Origin: JBEBVQ01 sp964527735
Lineage (GTDB): Bacteria; Bacteroidota; Bacteroidia; Chitinophagales; Chitinophagaceae
Assembly: GCA_964527735.1 (NCBI GenBank)
Contig: CAZGPG010000001.1
Location: forward strand, 248,001-312,000
Reading direction: 5' to 3'
DNA length: 64,000 bases
The notes beneath the pieces are model-generated. The model saw only the letters and a list, made by a program, of their open reading frames with translations. It searched no databases and was not told the DNA's origin. The translations under genes and the position numbers were made by a program. This document shows, one piece after another, positions 33,989 to 43,440 of this stretch; within the stretch, counting starts at the first letter, position 1, and each line of letters opens with the position of its first letter.

Positions 33989-35917
33989 CTATCTTATCAA
34001 TGTTATATTTCCCTTGTCAAACACAGACTTCCCTTCAATGCTGTACTGTAATGCGTAAACAAATGTACCCATAGGGCAAGGGGCGCCTTTATGCGTTCCA
34101 TCCCAGCCGGTATATTTATCATTAGTCGTAAACACATTTTCTCCCCAGCGGTTGTATATGCTCAGTTTAAAATCAGTTATCAGGTCAATGTCTCCGCCCA
34201 TTCTGAGTATATCATTTTTACCATCGCCATTGGGTGTAAATGCATCGGGCATCCATAATACATAGCATGATATCTGCGTTACATCAATAGTATCAGCAGT
34301 GGCACCGCATCTGTTGATGGCATTCAGATAATACAACCCGCCTTCGGTTATGGATATTTGATTACCGGTACTGCCATCTGACCATAGCAAAGCATCTTCA
34401 TTGATAAGATGTCGCGGCTTCAGCACAAATGGCGTTTGCGGACAAACAATAGTATCATCACCTAACACAACCGTAGGCAGCGGAAAATCATTCACCAGGA
34501 TTGTATCACTGCCTGCACAGGAATATTGAGAGGTAACCTGTACCCAATATTTTCCTGACCGGGTTATTGATAGTGTTGCAGTGGTGTCTCCACTACTCCA
34601 TAAATAATGGTAGCCTTCACCCGCTGCATCCAAAGTGATTACCTCCAGAGGGCATATACTTGTATCACCTCCCATATTTATAACAGGGTTGGGCATAGCC
34701 TTGATCATTACAGTATCCTTTGTCACACATGGGCCGTAGGAAACCGTCATTACATAGCGCCCGCTTGATGATACATGTATATAGGGTGTTATGCTGTCGT
34801 TGTTCCACTTGTAAGTAGCATCCGGTATAAAATCTCCTATTTGCAATGGTGTGGCTTCGCAAATAGTGGTATCCCTTCCTATATTGACATGCGGTGCGTC
34901 TATAATGTTTACTTTTATCGTATCTGTGTAATAAACACAATCCCCTTCTCTGACGACCCAATAAGTGCCGGAATCTCTAACAATAATCTCGGAAGAAGTA
35001 TCACCGGTATTCCATAAAAAAGTATAGTTATTATCGATGCTCCCAAAACTTTTTAATTTTAAAGGGAGATTATTCCTGCATATGCTTGTATCTCTTTTTG
35101 TTGTTGAGTCGCCAATGTCAATTACACATACATCATCAAGGAAAAAATAAGCCATGGGCTTGGTGAAGGGGTTATTCATGTCCCCGCCAAAACCTCTGTA
35201 TTGAAGATTTAAGGGTGAGCTCCGCATATTCCCTAAAGTGATCCACTGTTCGCCGCCAGTGGCTGTATAGAGGCCCCGTACTTTTGTCCAGTTTACGGTA
35301 TCGACTATATAATTTCCCGGATTATTTTGAATGTCGGGGGTTTGATGGATATAAAAATTGGGAGAGACTCCGTTAGATTGCGGCATCGTGGTCGTTAAGA
35401 GGGCGCCAAACTGATCTGTAGTATACCCCCAGTATCCTGTTTTATTGTAAGCGCCTCCCACCTGTACAGGTCCGGGTTCCGCCAGATTGATATAAAAGCT
35501 GACCAGGTAATGATGTCCTGCTATCAAAGGAGCCGTTAGTTTAGATGTAACATACTCACCGTAGGTCGTCTGCATGGGTGGCACAGTTTGGAATAAACCT
35601 ACAATCATACCTACATACCCGTTTCCCGTACGGGCGTATTGATAACCTATGGTATTATAAGGAATCCCGAAAGTTTCACCAGGAAATCTATAGGTTGTGC
35701 CGGCACAGGTATTAAAATAATCCGGCGTAGTTTGAACAGGGCTTACCCAATCTTTTACTGTACTGAATGCAGTATAATTGGGGGAGTAATCAATTGAACT
35801 GAAGTTAGCAGGGCACCCGTTATAGTTTTCAAATGAGGGATTGGGAACCAGGTTCTGTCCTGATACAACACCGGCTAAAGAAAAAAATGCGATTACAAGG
35901 TTTATAAAATATTTCAA
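33989..35917 (-). CDS. Secreted protein with T9SS type B (gliding-motility-associated) C-terminal domain
   Basis: A 642-residue exported protein. The N-terminal signal (KYFINLVIAFFSLAGVVSG) leads into a module starting NLVPNPSFENYNGCP, common in Bacteroidota surface proteins, spanning to about residue 215. Four PKD-like units follow, each with a DTSIC/DTTIC-type start, LWSSGDTTATL or LWNTGDTSSE, and GKYWVQV. The C-terminal 90 residues (MPDAFTPNGDGKND ... IYNRWGENVF ... GTFVYALQY) are a classic T9SS type B sorting domain. The start codon is TTG: an in-frame stop lies just upstream and no ATG or GTG precedes the signal peptide. The substrate is unknown. It is separated from the giant protein by 152 bp, with no clear terminator between. 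Confidence 0.88.
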   Translation of the reverse strand: MKYFINLVIAFFSLAGVVSGQNLVPNPSFENYNGCPANFSSIDYSPNYTAFSTVKDWVSPVQTTPDYFNTCAGTTYRFPGETFGIPYNTIGYQYARTGNGYVGMIVGLFQTVPPMQTTYGEYVTSKLTAPLIAGHHYLVSFYINLAEPGPVQVGGAYNKTGYWGYTTDQFGALLTTTMPQSNGVSPNFYIHQTPDIQNNPGNYIVDTVNWTKVRGLYTATGGEQWITLGNMRSSPLNLQYRGFGGDMNNPFTKPMAYFFLDDVCVIDIGDSTTKRDTSICRNNLPLKLKSFGSIDNNYTFLWNTGDTSSEIIVRDSGTYWVVREGDCVYYTDTIKVNIIDAPHVNIGRDTTICEATPLQIGDFIPDATYKWNNDSITPYIHVSSSGRYVMTVSYGPCVTKDTVMIKAMPNPVINMGGDTSICPLEVITLDAAGEGYHYLWSSGDTTATLSITRSGKYWVQVTSQYSCAGSDTILVNDFPLPTVVLGDDTIVCPQTPFVLKPRHLINEDALLWSDGSTGNQISITEGGLYYLNAINRCGATADTIDVTQISCYVLWMPDAFTPNGDGKNDILRMGGDIDLITDFKLSIYNRWGENVFTTNDKYTGWDGTHKGAPCPMGTFVYALQYSIEGKSVFDKGNITLIR

Positions 35918-36171
35918 AACTCAGCAATTTAGTGTACAACCCAGGCATCAATATGTTGACTTTCCGATGCTTACCAGTATAGTGTTTCCTTTTTAACCAA
36001 TGGCTTTTTTGCGAATGCGCACAAATGCTCATCTAAAAATTTGAATGATAAAAGTATATAACCAGAAATCCGCAAATAAGACCCCATATCCCCATTTTTT
36101 TTTCTATCATGTGATATGTTAAATCAACCATGCTTTTGCATGTATATAATCAGCCATTAAGTTAGTATTCT

Positions 36172-36179
36172 TATATTTA
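36172..36179 (+). promoter_or_regulatory. Possible -7 element for the second TPR kinase gene
   Basis: TATATTTA differs from TAnnTTTG only in the last base and is 31 bp upstream of the ATG at 36210. No -33 partner at normal spacing is evident. Confidence 0.3.
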
Positions 36180-36209
36180 CATGAATCAATGCGTTGCTAA
36201 ACTCCTTCT

Positions 36210-38249
36210 ATGCATTTTAAGAAAAGGTTTGCTGCATATTTTATCATCAACTTAATTGTCTGGTCACTTTCTTCTAACGCACAAATTCCCGGAGAAAAGT
36301 ATTTTGAAATTTCCAATGCCAGTACGTTGGCGGATACTGCTTCCATACAGAATCAACTGGCATACGCAATAAGGATATCAGCAGGTAATAAGGATAGCGC
36401 TATCATAATTTTCAAGGATGTATGGGAAAAAGCAGACTTCCTGAATCATAAGTATATAGCGGCAACAGCATTAGGGAATTTAGCCGGAATGTACGCACGT
36501 CGCGGAGATTATGACTCCAGCATATATTATTACCGGCAAGTGTTGAAGTATACGCATAACTGGACACATAATAAGTCAGTATTAGCGATGATATACAGTA
36601 GCATGTCTTCTACATATTATTACATGAATATGTATGATTCAATGGCATACTACATCTATAAAGGCGAGCAGGAATTATCAGCATTCAGGATCAGCAACCA
36701 GGCAGACGTGCAAAATGTGATTGGTGTGTATAATAATCTGGCTCAGCTTTGGTGTTTCATGAATGATAAAGAGAAAACAATATACTATTGCCGGAAAGTA
36801 ATATATATAGCAAGCAAGTACCGGGATCTGAAAGGACTGGGAATGGCATACCTCACTATTACGGATTGGTATCTAAGGCAACAACAATGGGATAGCGCAA
36901 TTTATTATAATCAGCAGATAGCAAAACTATCTATGAACACAGATATTGATATGGTGCTGGCCGGTAAGTTTAATGAATCCTATATCCTTATACAATTGGG
37001 AAGCTATTCAAGTGCCATTTCACAATTGAAAGATTTAATTCAGCTGGCTACCAGGTATAAGGAACATGCTACGGTAATTGGTGCATCCTATAACCTGGGA
37101 GACGCCTATTTTCGTAACGGCGATTATAAAAAAGCAGAAGCAATTCTGACACAAACGATCGCTTTTGCAACCCGCAATACTTATAGCGATATCAGGTCAA
37201 CCCATAAAGCGTATCATAATCTGGCAGATATTTATGCAAAAAGCAAACAGTACCCCGAGGCATACCTATATCAGCAAAAAGCGATAATTCTCAGAGATAG
37301 CATTGTAAAGAAAGACAGGCTTCAGAGTATATATGCGCTGGAAACTAAGGCGCGTACCGCTGAGAAAGACAGGGATATTGCAGAAAAGCAACGACTGCTC
37401 GATAAACGAGAAATTCAAATTAAGGAAAAGAATATCTGGATAGGTGTTATCTCCGGTAGTGCAATTCTTCTAACCGGCTTGCTGGGCAGCCTGTATGGAA
37501 TCAACAAGCACAAACAGCTGTTGCAGACAAAAAAAATACAGATTCTGCAGCAAGAAAGAAAAATAGAGCAGTTGAACTCTATTATGCAAGGGGAGGAAAA
37601 AGAAAGGGCACGTCTGGCGAGAGAACTTCATGACGGGATAGGAGGAATGATTGCAGCGATTAAAATGAATTTCAGTACGTTGAAAAATCAATGCGAACCA
37701 ATATTGCAGGAAAGTGACCATGCTTCCAGGCTCGCCGGCTTTAACTCGATATTGGATATGCTAACAGAAACAAGTAATGAAATACGCGAAACTGCACATA
37801 ATCTGGCGCCAAATGCATTAGCACAATATGGACTGCTGGAGGCTTTAAAGCTGTATTTTGACAAAATAAACAATAGCGACCAACTGTATATCAAATTAGA
37901 AGCGGAACAAGATCTGGAAGGTTTGGACGAGTCCTTTCAGCTTAATTTATATAGAATAATACAAGAATTAGTACAAAATATTATTAAACATTCCGGCGCC
38001 AACAATGCTTTAATACAAATAAGCCGGACAGAAAATTTATTACATATTTTTGTACGTGATAATGGGAAGGGAATCAGTGATACTGATCCCACAGGTATCG
38101 GGTTGCAAAACACTCAGTTACGGGTAAAAGCCTTACAGGGTGAGATATCAATAGAATCAATAGAAGAGCATGGCATGTCGGTGAGCATGAAGTTTAATCT
38201 CAAAAATCTAACAAATCGTTTGTATGAGCATTCGGGTATCGATAGCTGA
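36210..38249 (+). CDS. TPR-repeat sensor histidine kinase (HisKA_3 type), second copy
   Basis: A 679-residue kinase with the same layout as the one at 7.6-9.6 kb. It has an N-terminal signal or anchor (FAAYFIINLIVWSLSSNAQ), TPR repeats from about 45 to 370 (YDSSIYYYRQVL, GDYKKAEAILTQ), a coiled segment (EKDRDIAEKQRLLDKREIQIKE), one membrane helix (IGVISGSAILLTGLLGSLYG), the HisKA_3 motif EKERARLARELHDGIGG and an HATPase with DNGKGISDTDPTGIGLQNTQ. The periplasmic repeats presumably sense or bind something; the signal is unknown. The gene is more A/T-rich than the first copy. It overlaps the downstream regulator by 26 bp. Confidence 0.92.
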   Translation: MHFKKRFAAYFIINLIVWSLSSNAQIPGEKYFEISNASTLADTASIQNQLAYAIRISAGNKDSAIIIFKDVWEKADFLNHKYIAATALGNLAGMYARRGDYDSSIYYYRQVLKYTHNWTHNKSVLAMIYSSMSSTYYYMNMYDSMAYYIYKGEQELSAFRISNQADVQNVIGVYNNLAQLWCFMNDKEKTIYYCRKVIYIASKYRDLKGLGMAYLTITDWYLRQQQWDSAIYYNQQIAKLSMNTDIDMVLAGKFNESYILIQLGSYSSAISQLKDLIQLATRYKEHATVIGASYNLGDAYFRNGDYKKAEAILTQTIAFATRNTYSDIRSTHKAYHNLADIYAKSKQYPEAYLYQQKAIILRDSIVKKDRLQSIYALETKARTAEKDRDIAEKQRLLDKREIQIKEKNIWIGVISGSAILLTGLLGSLYGINKHKQLLQTKKIQILQQERKIEQLNSIMQGEEKERARLARELHDGIGGMIAAIKMNFSTLKNQCEPILQESDHASRLAGFNSILDMLTETSNEIRETAHNLAPNALAQYGLLEALKLYFDKINNSDQLYIKLEAEQDLEGLDESFQLNLYRIIQELVQNIIKHSGANNALIQISRTENLLHIFVRDNGKGISDTDPTGIGLQNTQLRVKALQGEISIESIEEHGMSVSMKFNLKNLTNRLYEHSGIDS

Positions 38250-38862
38250 TGACCACAGCATGATAATTAATGGTATTAAAAACATGCTGGCTGACAATGA
38301 GTCTATCACGTTAATAGGGACTTATGCAAATGGGGAAGAGCTGCTTAACGGCTTACAGACAGACGTCCCTGATGTTCTGTTGCTGGACATTCAGATGCCG
38401 GATAAAACAGGAGACAAGCTGGCTCCTGCTATTTTAAAAAAATATCCTGCCATACGTATTCTTACATTGACAAATTTTGACAGCATTTTTTTTGCAAAAA
38501 AAATGCTGTCACATGGAGCATTGGGTTACTTATTAAAAAGTACAGATCAAGGGACATTAATTCAGGCCATTCAAACTGTCTATCGCTACGAAGAGTTTTT
38601 AGAGCCATCTATGAAGCAGCAGCTACAGGAAAGAAACTTGAAGGATATCCGGTCGGGCGTAGAATTTCCTGTATTAACCCCAAGAGAGAAAGAAATTATT
38701 CAATTAATTGCGGATGGTTATACAACAAAAAAAATAACTGCAACACTTCATCTTAGTGACGACACTGTAGATAATTATCGCTCAAGCCTTCTTTCCAAAT
38801 TTGGTGTTCAAAATACTGCATTACTTATTAAAAAGGCAGTATATCTGGGTTTAGTACAGTGA
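38224..38862 (+). CDS. NarL/LuxR-type response regulator, second copy
   Basis: A 212-residue response regulator with an N-terminal receiver (IADDHSMIINGIKNML, acceptor in VLLLDIQMPD, KS near GYLLKSTD) and a C-terminal LuxR-type HTH (LTPREKEIIQLIADGYTTKK, LSDDTVDNYRSSLLSKF). It overlaps the kinase gene by 26 bp, so it is its obvious partner. It is similar throughout to the regulator at 7 kb. Downstream genes are on the other strand, so targets must lie elsewhere or include the T9SS gene divergent from the kinase. Confidence 0.93.
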   Translation: MSIRVSIADDHSMIINGIKNMLADNESITLIGTYANGEELLNGLQTDVPDVLLLDIQMPDKTGDKLAPAILKKYPAIRILTLTNFDSIFFAKKMLSHGALGYLLKSTDQGTLIQAIQTVYRYEEFLEPSMKQQLQERNLKDIRSGVEFPVLTPREKEIIQLIADGYTTKKITATLHLSDDTVDNYRSSLLSKFGVQNTALLIKKAVYLGLVQ

Positions 38863-38908
38863 ATATAAACATAAGACTTATAACGCTTGTGGCGCCCGGA
38901 CGTCTTGT

Positions 38909-39497
38909 TCAGGCGCTGCGTACCGCTTCCATCCACTCGTCCCGCCCGCAATTCGGGCAGTTTGAAAAATGCTGTCGGTTATTGAATCTTGTAGTATAGC
39001 CACAGCACAGGCAACAGTAGGCGCCGGTCTCTGGCACTTGTTGCGTTGCTTTCCATGCAGGCTTATCAATGTCCCCGGCAGGCAGGATGCAAAGGCCGGG
39101 TTTTACATGGCGCGGCCCGTGAAAAAGCACCGTTATGTCGCCGGAGGTTTCGAAATAGGCTTTATTTACTTCCCCAAGCCCGCTCCGCTTTTACACTTTT
39201 GTTGATGAATTTTTCCATCCCCACTTGTATCAGCGCTACGGTAGTCACCGCCGTAATGCCATAAAAAATCGGGATCTCTGCGCCGATCATCGGGTCGCCT
39301 ATCGCAGAGCCAAAGCTGATGATAATGGCGAGCTCTAAATTGGACAACTGCCCCATACCACGCTTTCCCAGGAAGCGCAATAAGGCTATCGTGTACGCGT
39401 ACATAATGCACGTGTGGAATATGATTTCCAGCAGGAAGGTCAAAGGATAATTTCCGAAGAAGATCCTATGGAAGTCGAATACACGAATATCCTCCAT
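38909..39497 (-). pseudogene. DUF421 (YetF-like) membrane protein gene broken by an internal deletion
   Basis: Two pieces of one gene are visible. The 5' piece (39497 to 39162, 111 residues) is the membrane part of a YetF/DUF421 protein: three helices with LLRFLGKRGMGQLSNLELAI and GSAIGDPMIGAEIP, ending KSVKAERAWGSK then stop. In another frame the DUF421 cytosolic domain resumes abruptly at GLGEVNKAYFETSGDITVLF (about 39170) and runs through KPGLCILPAGD to a C-terminal zinc ribbon (CCLCCGY and CPNCG) and EWMEAV, a tail known in some family members. Roughly 40-50 residues that normally link the two are missing and the join is out of frame. Read separately, the 3' piece could be mistaken for a small zinc-ribbon gene. 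Confidence 0.75.
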
Positions 39498-39522
39498 GCT
39501 GTGCTGTTATTGATTGCAGTTG

Positions 39523-39786
39523 CTAATGCTTTATCTGATCTGCCGGAAGACTCATCATGCGGATGTTACCGTCATAACTCAATTCTCCTGTGTCCGGGTC
39601 TGCGTAGGTTGTGACGTTGAGTATAATCTGATCCCGTTGTTCCAGTTCTGTCAGCACAGAGATCAGCTTGGGCACAGTTATCTCAACCTGAGTGGCCAGG
39701 TCAGCTATAGGTATGGGAACATGATCTCCTGCATTACCGTAGGTGCGTTTAAGTATTTCCAGCAGTTCGGTTGAGTTTATCGCCAT
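39523..39786 (-). CDS. Small hypothetical protein, 87 residues
   Basis: I do not recognise a named family. The sequence suggests a small winged-helix-like fold: a first helix NSTELLEILKRTYG, a middle helix pair IPIADLATQVEITVPKLISVLTEL, then two strands DQIILNVTTYAD and SYDGNIRMMSL. The middle part resembles a helix-turn-helix, but no DNA-binding claim is safe. The ATG at 39786 is clear, and the gene lies 25 bp upstream of the broken DUF421 gene on the same strand, probably in one transcript. Confidence 0.6.
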   Translation of the reverse strand: MAINSTELLEILKRTYGNAGDHVPIPIADLATQVEITVPKLISVLTELEQRDQIILNVTTYADPDTGELSYDGNIRMMSLPADQIKH

Positions 39787-39872
39787 GAGTTCTTTATTGC
39801 AGCATGAAATTAAAAAACAGTGCCACCGTGTAAATATTCATTTCCCCCGGCAATAAGTTTCAGAGAGTAGCC

Positions 39873-40424
39873 CTAAGGGATCCCCGCAGTGGGTTGTTCC
39901 TGCAGCACATCTATGATCTTCTTATTGAAGGCCGGCAGATCATCGGGCTTCCGGCTGGTGATCAGGTTCCCGTCGTGTACCACCTCCTCGTCTGTCCATA
40001 ATGCACCGGCATTCATCAGGTCTGTTTTTACGGAAGAATAAGAAGTCATTTTTCTGCCTTCCAGCAGACCGGTTTCGATGAGCGTCTGCGGCCCGTGGCA
40101 AATAGCGGCAACGGTTTTTCCTGATTCCAGGAAAGCCTTTACAAACGCCACAGCCTCCTGGTTTTCCCTCAGTTTGTCCGGGTTTAATACGCCGCCGGGC
40201 AATATCAGCGCCTCGTAGTCATCGGGGTTGGCGTCTGCGAGTTGTATATCCACATCTACCTCAATGCCCCAGTCGGTATGGTTCCATGCCTTGAGCTTCT
40301 CTTTGCCCGGGGCAATGATGACCGTATCAAACCCTGCGGCTTCAAGGGTTTCCTTGGGGCTTGTCAGCTCTATCTGCTCAAATCCTTCTTCTGTGAGAAT
40401 GGCTATTTTCTTTTTATCTTCCAT
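39873..40424 (-). CDS. DJ-1/PfpI family protein (type 1 glutamine amidotransferase-like)
   Basis: A 183-residue single-domain DJ-1/PfpI protein. The nucleophile elbow is AAICHGPQTL with Cys109 followed by His110, and EALILPGGVLNPDKLR precedes it, as in YhbO/PfpI-type stress proteins. Family activities include protein or nucleotide deglycase and chaperone roles; older annotations say intracellular protease. The start is the ATG at 40424 (MEDKKKIAILTEEGFEQIEL); a longer reading frame exists upstream but does not look coding. It is divergent from clpB, which fits a stress-response setting. Confidence 0.9.
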   Translation of the reverse strand: MEDKKKIAILTEEGFEQIELTSPKETLEAAGFDTVIIAPGKEKLKAWNHTDWGIEVDVDIQLADANPDDYEALILPGGVLNPDKLRENQEAVAFVKAFLESGKTVAAICHGPQTLIETGLLEGRKMTSYSSVKTDLMNAGALWTDEEVVHDGNLITSRKPDDLPAFNKKIIDVLQEQPTAGIP

Positions 40425-40605
40425 GGTAAAAGCTTTTGAATCTGTATGGATACAATTTTTATGCCCCGGCCCGGCGCCCCGTTCTGATTTTTTTGTCATT
40501 CCGTCATAATCACTGCTTACTGTCCTGAAATATTTTCCGAAGGAGCAATAATGCCATGCAGGAATGTCATAAATGCTGATAATGAACGACATGATAGCAT
40601 AATCG

Positions 40606-40613
40606 TATCTTTG
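40606..40613 (+). promoter_or_regulatory. Predicted -7 promoter element for clpB
   Basis: TATCTTTG matches TAnnTTTG about 86 bp upstream of the clpB ATG. No heat-shock inverted repeat (CIRCE) is seen between the DJ-1 gene and clpB. Confidence 0.5.
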
Positions 40614-40698
40614 GTTTGTTATTTGGAACAGTTCTTTTACAATCAATTACGAATGCCTTGTTTGTATTGCCGGCAGGGCCTCACCAAAAGCATTTATT

Positions 40699-43323
40699 AT
40701 GAATCTGAATAACTTCACGATCAAAGCGCAGGAGATACTGCAGCAGGCACAGCAACTGGCGTTTAACGAGCAGAATCCCAATATAGAAACCGCTCATTTG
40801 CTGAAAATATTGCTGGATGACAAAGACGGTCCGGTTTCCTACCTCCTGAAAAAGAACAACGTCAACATCGGTTTCGTAGAAGATAAGCTCAGCCAGCAGA
40901 TCGCACGGCTGCCGAAGCTGCAAAGTGGGGAACCGGCTCAGTCGGTGACGCGCGAGGTGAATAACGTGATCCTGAAATCCGGCGCTGTGCTTAAAGAATT
41001 CGGTGACGAATTCGTAGCGGTGGAGCATATGCTGATCGCTATCCTCCAGGTAAATGACGAAACTGGTAAGCTGCTGAAAGATGCCGGTCTTACGGAGAAG
41101 GGGCTGATCGCTGCTATTAAAGAGCTGCGCAAAGGCAGTACTGTTTCTTCGCAGACCTCGGAGCAGCAATACAATTCCCTTCAGCGTTATGCCAAAAACC
41201 TGAATGAATTGGCGCGCAACGGCAAGTTGGATCCTGTTATCGGTCGCGATGAAGAGATCCGCCGTACGCTGCATATTCTCAGCCGCCGTTCCAAAAACAA
41301 CCCCATCCTTGTTGGAGAGCCGGGTGTGGGTAAAACGGCGATCATCGAAGGTCTGGCGCACCGGATCATTAACGGCGATGTACCCGACAACCTGAAAAGT
41401 AAGGTCATCTATTCGCTGGATATGGGCGCCCTGATGGCAGGCGCCAAATATCGCGGTGAGTTTGAAGAACGCCTGAAAGCGGTAGTGAAGGAAGTGTCGG
41501 AAAGCAACGGTGCGATCATCCTCTTCATTGACGAGATCCATACGCTGATCGGCGCGGGCGCCATGGAAGGCGCCATGGATGCAGCAAACATCCTGAAGCC
41601 CGCGCTTGCCCGCGGAGAGCTTCGTGCGATCGGCGCCACAACATTAAACGAATACCAGAAATATTTTGAGAAGGATAAAGCCCTCGAGCGCCGGTTCCAG
41701 CGTGTGTTTGTGGATGAGCCTTCACCCGAAGACGCCATATCCATTCTCCGTGGCCTGAAAGACCGCTACGAAAACCACCACCAGGTGCGTATCAAAGACG
41801 AAGCGATCATTGCCGCGGTAGAATTATCCCATCGCTATGTAACCGACCGGTTCCTGCCCGATAAGGCGATAGACCTCATAGATGAGAGCGCCGCAAAGCT
41901 GAAGCTCGAAATGAACTCCATGCCCGAAGAGCTGGACGAGCTGGAACGCCGTATCCGTCAGCTTGAGATAGAACGGGAAGCGATCAAACGGGAAAGCGAT
42001 CCCGATAAGCTGAAGCTGATGAGCCAGGACATATCCCTGCTCAATGTGCAGCGTGATACGCTGAAGGCGAAATGGCTGGAAGAAAAGGAGATCGTGGATA
42101 AGATCAACAAGGCCAAAAGTACCATTGAAGACCTGAAGCTGGAAGCCGAGCAGGCCGAACGGGAAGGCGATTACGGGAAAGTGGCTGAGATCCGCTACGG
42201 TAAGATCAAGCAGGAAGAAGAAAACGTTACGTTGTATGCACAGCAGCTCGACCAGATGGATACGCAGCATAAGCGCTTGCTGAAGGAGGAAGTGGATGCG
42301 GAAGATATTGCGGAAAACGTAGCAAAAGCAACCGGGATCCCGGTACAGCGTATGCTCCAGAGCGAGCGTGAAAGACTGTTGCATCTTGAGGAAGAGCTGC
42401 ATAAAAGGGTGATTGGTCAGGATGAAGCGATCGAAGCGGTTGCCGATGCGATCCGTCGCGGACGTGCCGGTCTCCAGGATCCGCGCCGCCCGATCGGGTC
42501 CTTTATCTTTCTCGGTACGACCGGCGTCGGTAAGACAGAGCTGGCCAAAGCCCTGGCAGAAGTGCTGTTTGACGATGAAAGTATGATGACCCGCATCGAC
42601 ATGAGCGAATACCAGGAGAAGCACAGCGTCAGCCGGCTGTTAGGCGCGCCTCCGGGTTATGTGGGTTACGATGAAGGCGGGCAGCTTACCGAAGCTGTAC
42701 GTCGCAAGCCCTATTCCGTGATATTGCTCGACGAGATAGAAAAAGCACACCCCGATACGTTTAACGTTCTTTTACAGGTGCTGGATGACGGCCGCCTCAC
42801 CGATAATAAGGGCAGGGTGGTGAACTTCAAGAACACGATCATCGTCATGACGTCCAACATGGGCAGCCACATCATCCAGGAAAATTTTGCAGAGCTGAAA
42901 GACCGGGATATGGAGGAGGTCATGGAAAACACCAAGCAACAGGTGATGGATCTGCTCCGGCAGGTGCTGCGTCCGGAATTCCTCAACCGTGTGGATGATG
43001 TAATTATGTTCCATCCGCTCATGAGAAAAGAGATAAAGAGCATCATCCGCATTCAGCTGGAGCATCTGCAGCAGCAGCTTGCCGCGCAGGGTATAGACCT
43101 TCAGTTTACCGACTATGCGCTGGATTATTTGTCCCAGCGGGGTTTTGACCCGCAGTATGGCGCACGTCCGCTGAAGCGGGTGATCCAGAAGGAGATTGTC
43201 AACCTGCTGAGCAAAAAGATCATTGGCGGTGATATTGACAAGAGCCGCCCGGTATTGATAGACGTCTTTGACGGCGTTGTGGTGATGCGTAATGAAGCCA
43301 GCAGTATGGCGGAGGAAAACTGA
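40699..43323 (+). CDS. clpB: ATP-dependent disaggregase ClpB
   Basis: An 874-residue AAA+ chaperone that, with DnaK, pulls polypeptides from aggregates. It has the N-terminal double Clp-N repeat (residues 1-145), the first ATPase domain (Walker A GEPGVGKTA, Walker B LFIDEIHTLIGAG), the long coiled-coil middle domain (about 400-525, ERRIRQLEIEREAIKRES ... EQAEREGDYGKVAEI) that separates ClpB from ClpA/ClpC, and the second ATPase domain (GTTGVGKTELAKA, LLDEIEKAHPD). The C-terminal D2-small domain includes RGFDPQYGARPLKRVIQ. Length and order are canonical. The gene is monocistronic with its own terminator. Confidence 0.97.
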   Translation: MNLNNFTIKAQEILQQAQQLAFNEQNPNIETAHLLKILLDDKDGPVSYLLKKNNVNIGFVEDKLSQQIARLPKLQSGEPAQSVTREVNNVILKSGAVLKEFGDEFVAVEHMLIAILQVNDETGKLLKDAGLTEKGLIAAIKELRKGSTVSSQTSEQQYNSLQRYAKNLNELARNGKLDPVIGRDEEIRRTLHILSRRSKNNPILVGEPGVGKTAIIEGLAHRIINGDVPDNLKSKVIYSLDMGALMAGAKYRGEFEERLKAVVKEVSESNGAIILFIDEIHTLIGAGAMEGAMDAANILKPALARGELRAIGATTLNEYQKYFEKDKALERRFQRVFVDEPSPEDAISILRGLKDRYENHHQVRIKDEAIIAAVELSHRYVTDRFLPDKAIDLIDESAAKLKLEMNSMPEELDELERRIRQLEIEREAIKRESDPDKLKLMSQDISLLNVQRDTLKAKWLEEKEIVDKINKAKSTIEDLKLEAEQAEREGDYGKVAEIRYGKIKQEEENVTLYAQQLDQMDTQHKRLLKEEVDAEDIAENVAKATGIPVQRMLQSERERLLHLEEELHKRVIGQDEAIEAVADAIRRGRAGLQDPRRPIGSFIFLGTTGVGKTELAKALAEVLFDDESMMTRIDMSEYQEKHSVSRLLGAPPGYVGYDEGGQLTEAVRRKPYSVILLDEIEKAHPDTFNVLLQVLDDGRLTDNKGRVVNFKNTIIVMTSNMGSHIIQENFAELKDRDMEEVMENTKQQVMDLLRQVLRPEFLNRVDDVIMFHPLMRKEIKSIIRIQLEHLQQQLAAQGIDLQFTDYALDYLSQRGFDPQYGARPLKRVIQKEIVNLLSKKIIGGDIDKSRPVLIDVFDGVVVMRNEASSMAEEN

Positions 43324-43377
43324 TCATCATTTTACGAGGTTTGTATTGTAAGATTGATGATTTTTACTGTATGTTTG

Positions 43378-43427
43378 AGGCTGTTTCGAAAGCAGGACAC
43401 TTGCTTTTGAAACAGCCTTATTTTTAT
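43378..43427 (+). terminator. Rho-independent terminator after clpB
   Basis: AGGCTGTTTCGAAAGCA (43378-43394) pairs with TGCTTTTGAAACAGCCT (43402-43418) with one mismatch and a 7-nt loop, then TTATTTTTAT. The AGGCTGTTTC/GAAACAGCCT core is a commonly seen Bacteroidota terminator type. Confidence 0.82.
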
Positions 43428-43440
43428 CTCATCCGCACAC

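Noticed and set aside
38909..39130. A stand-alone small zinc-ribbon gene starting at a GTG
   Set aside because: Its sequence continues upstream into the DUF421 C-terminal motif (GEVNKAYFETSG), so it is the 3' part of a broken gene rather than an independent one.
41824..42624. A 266-codon minus-strand frame inside clpB
   Set aside because: Shadow of clpB codon bias; the hydrophobic translation has no topology or family signature.
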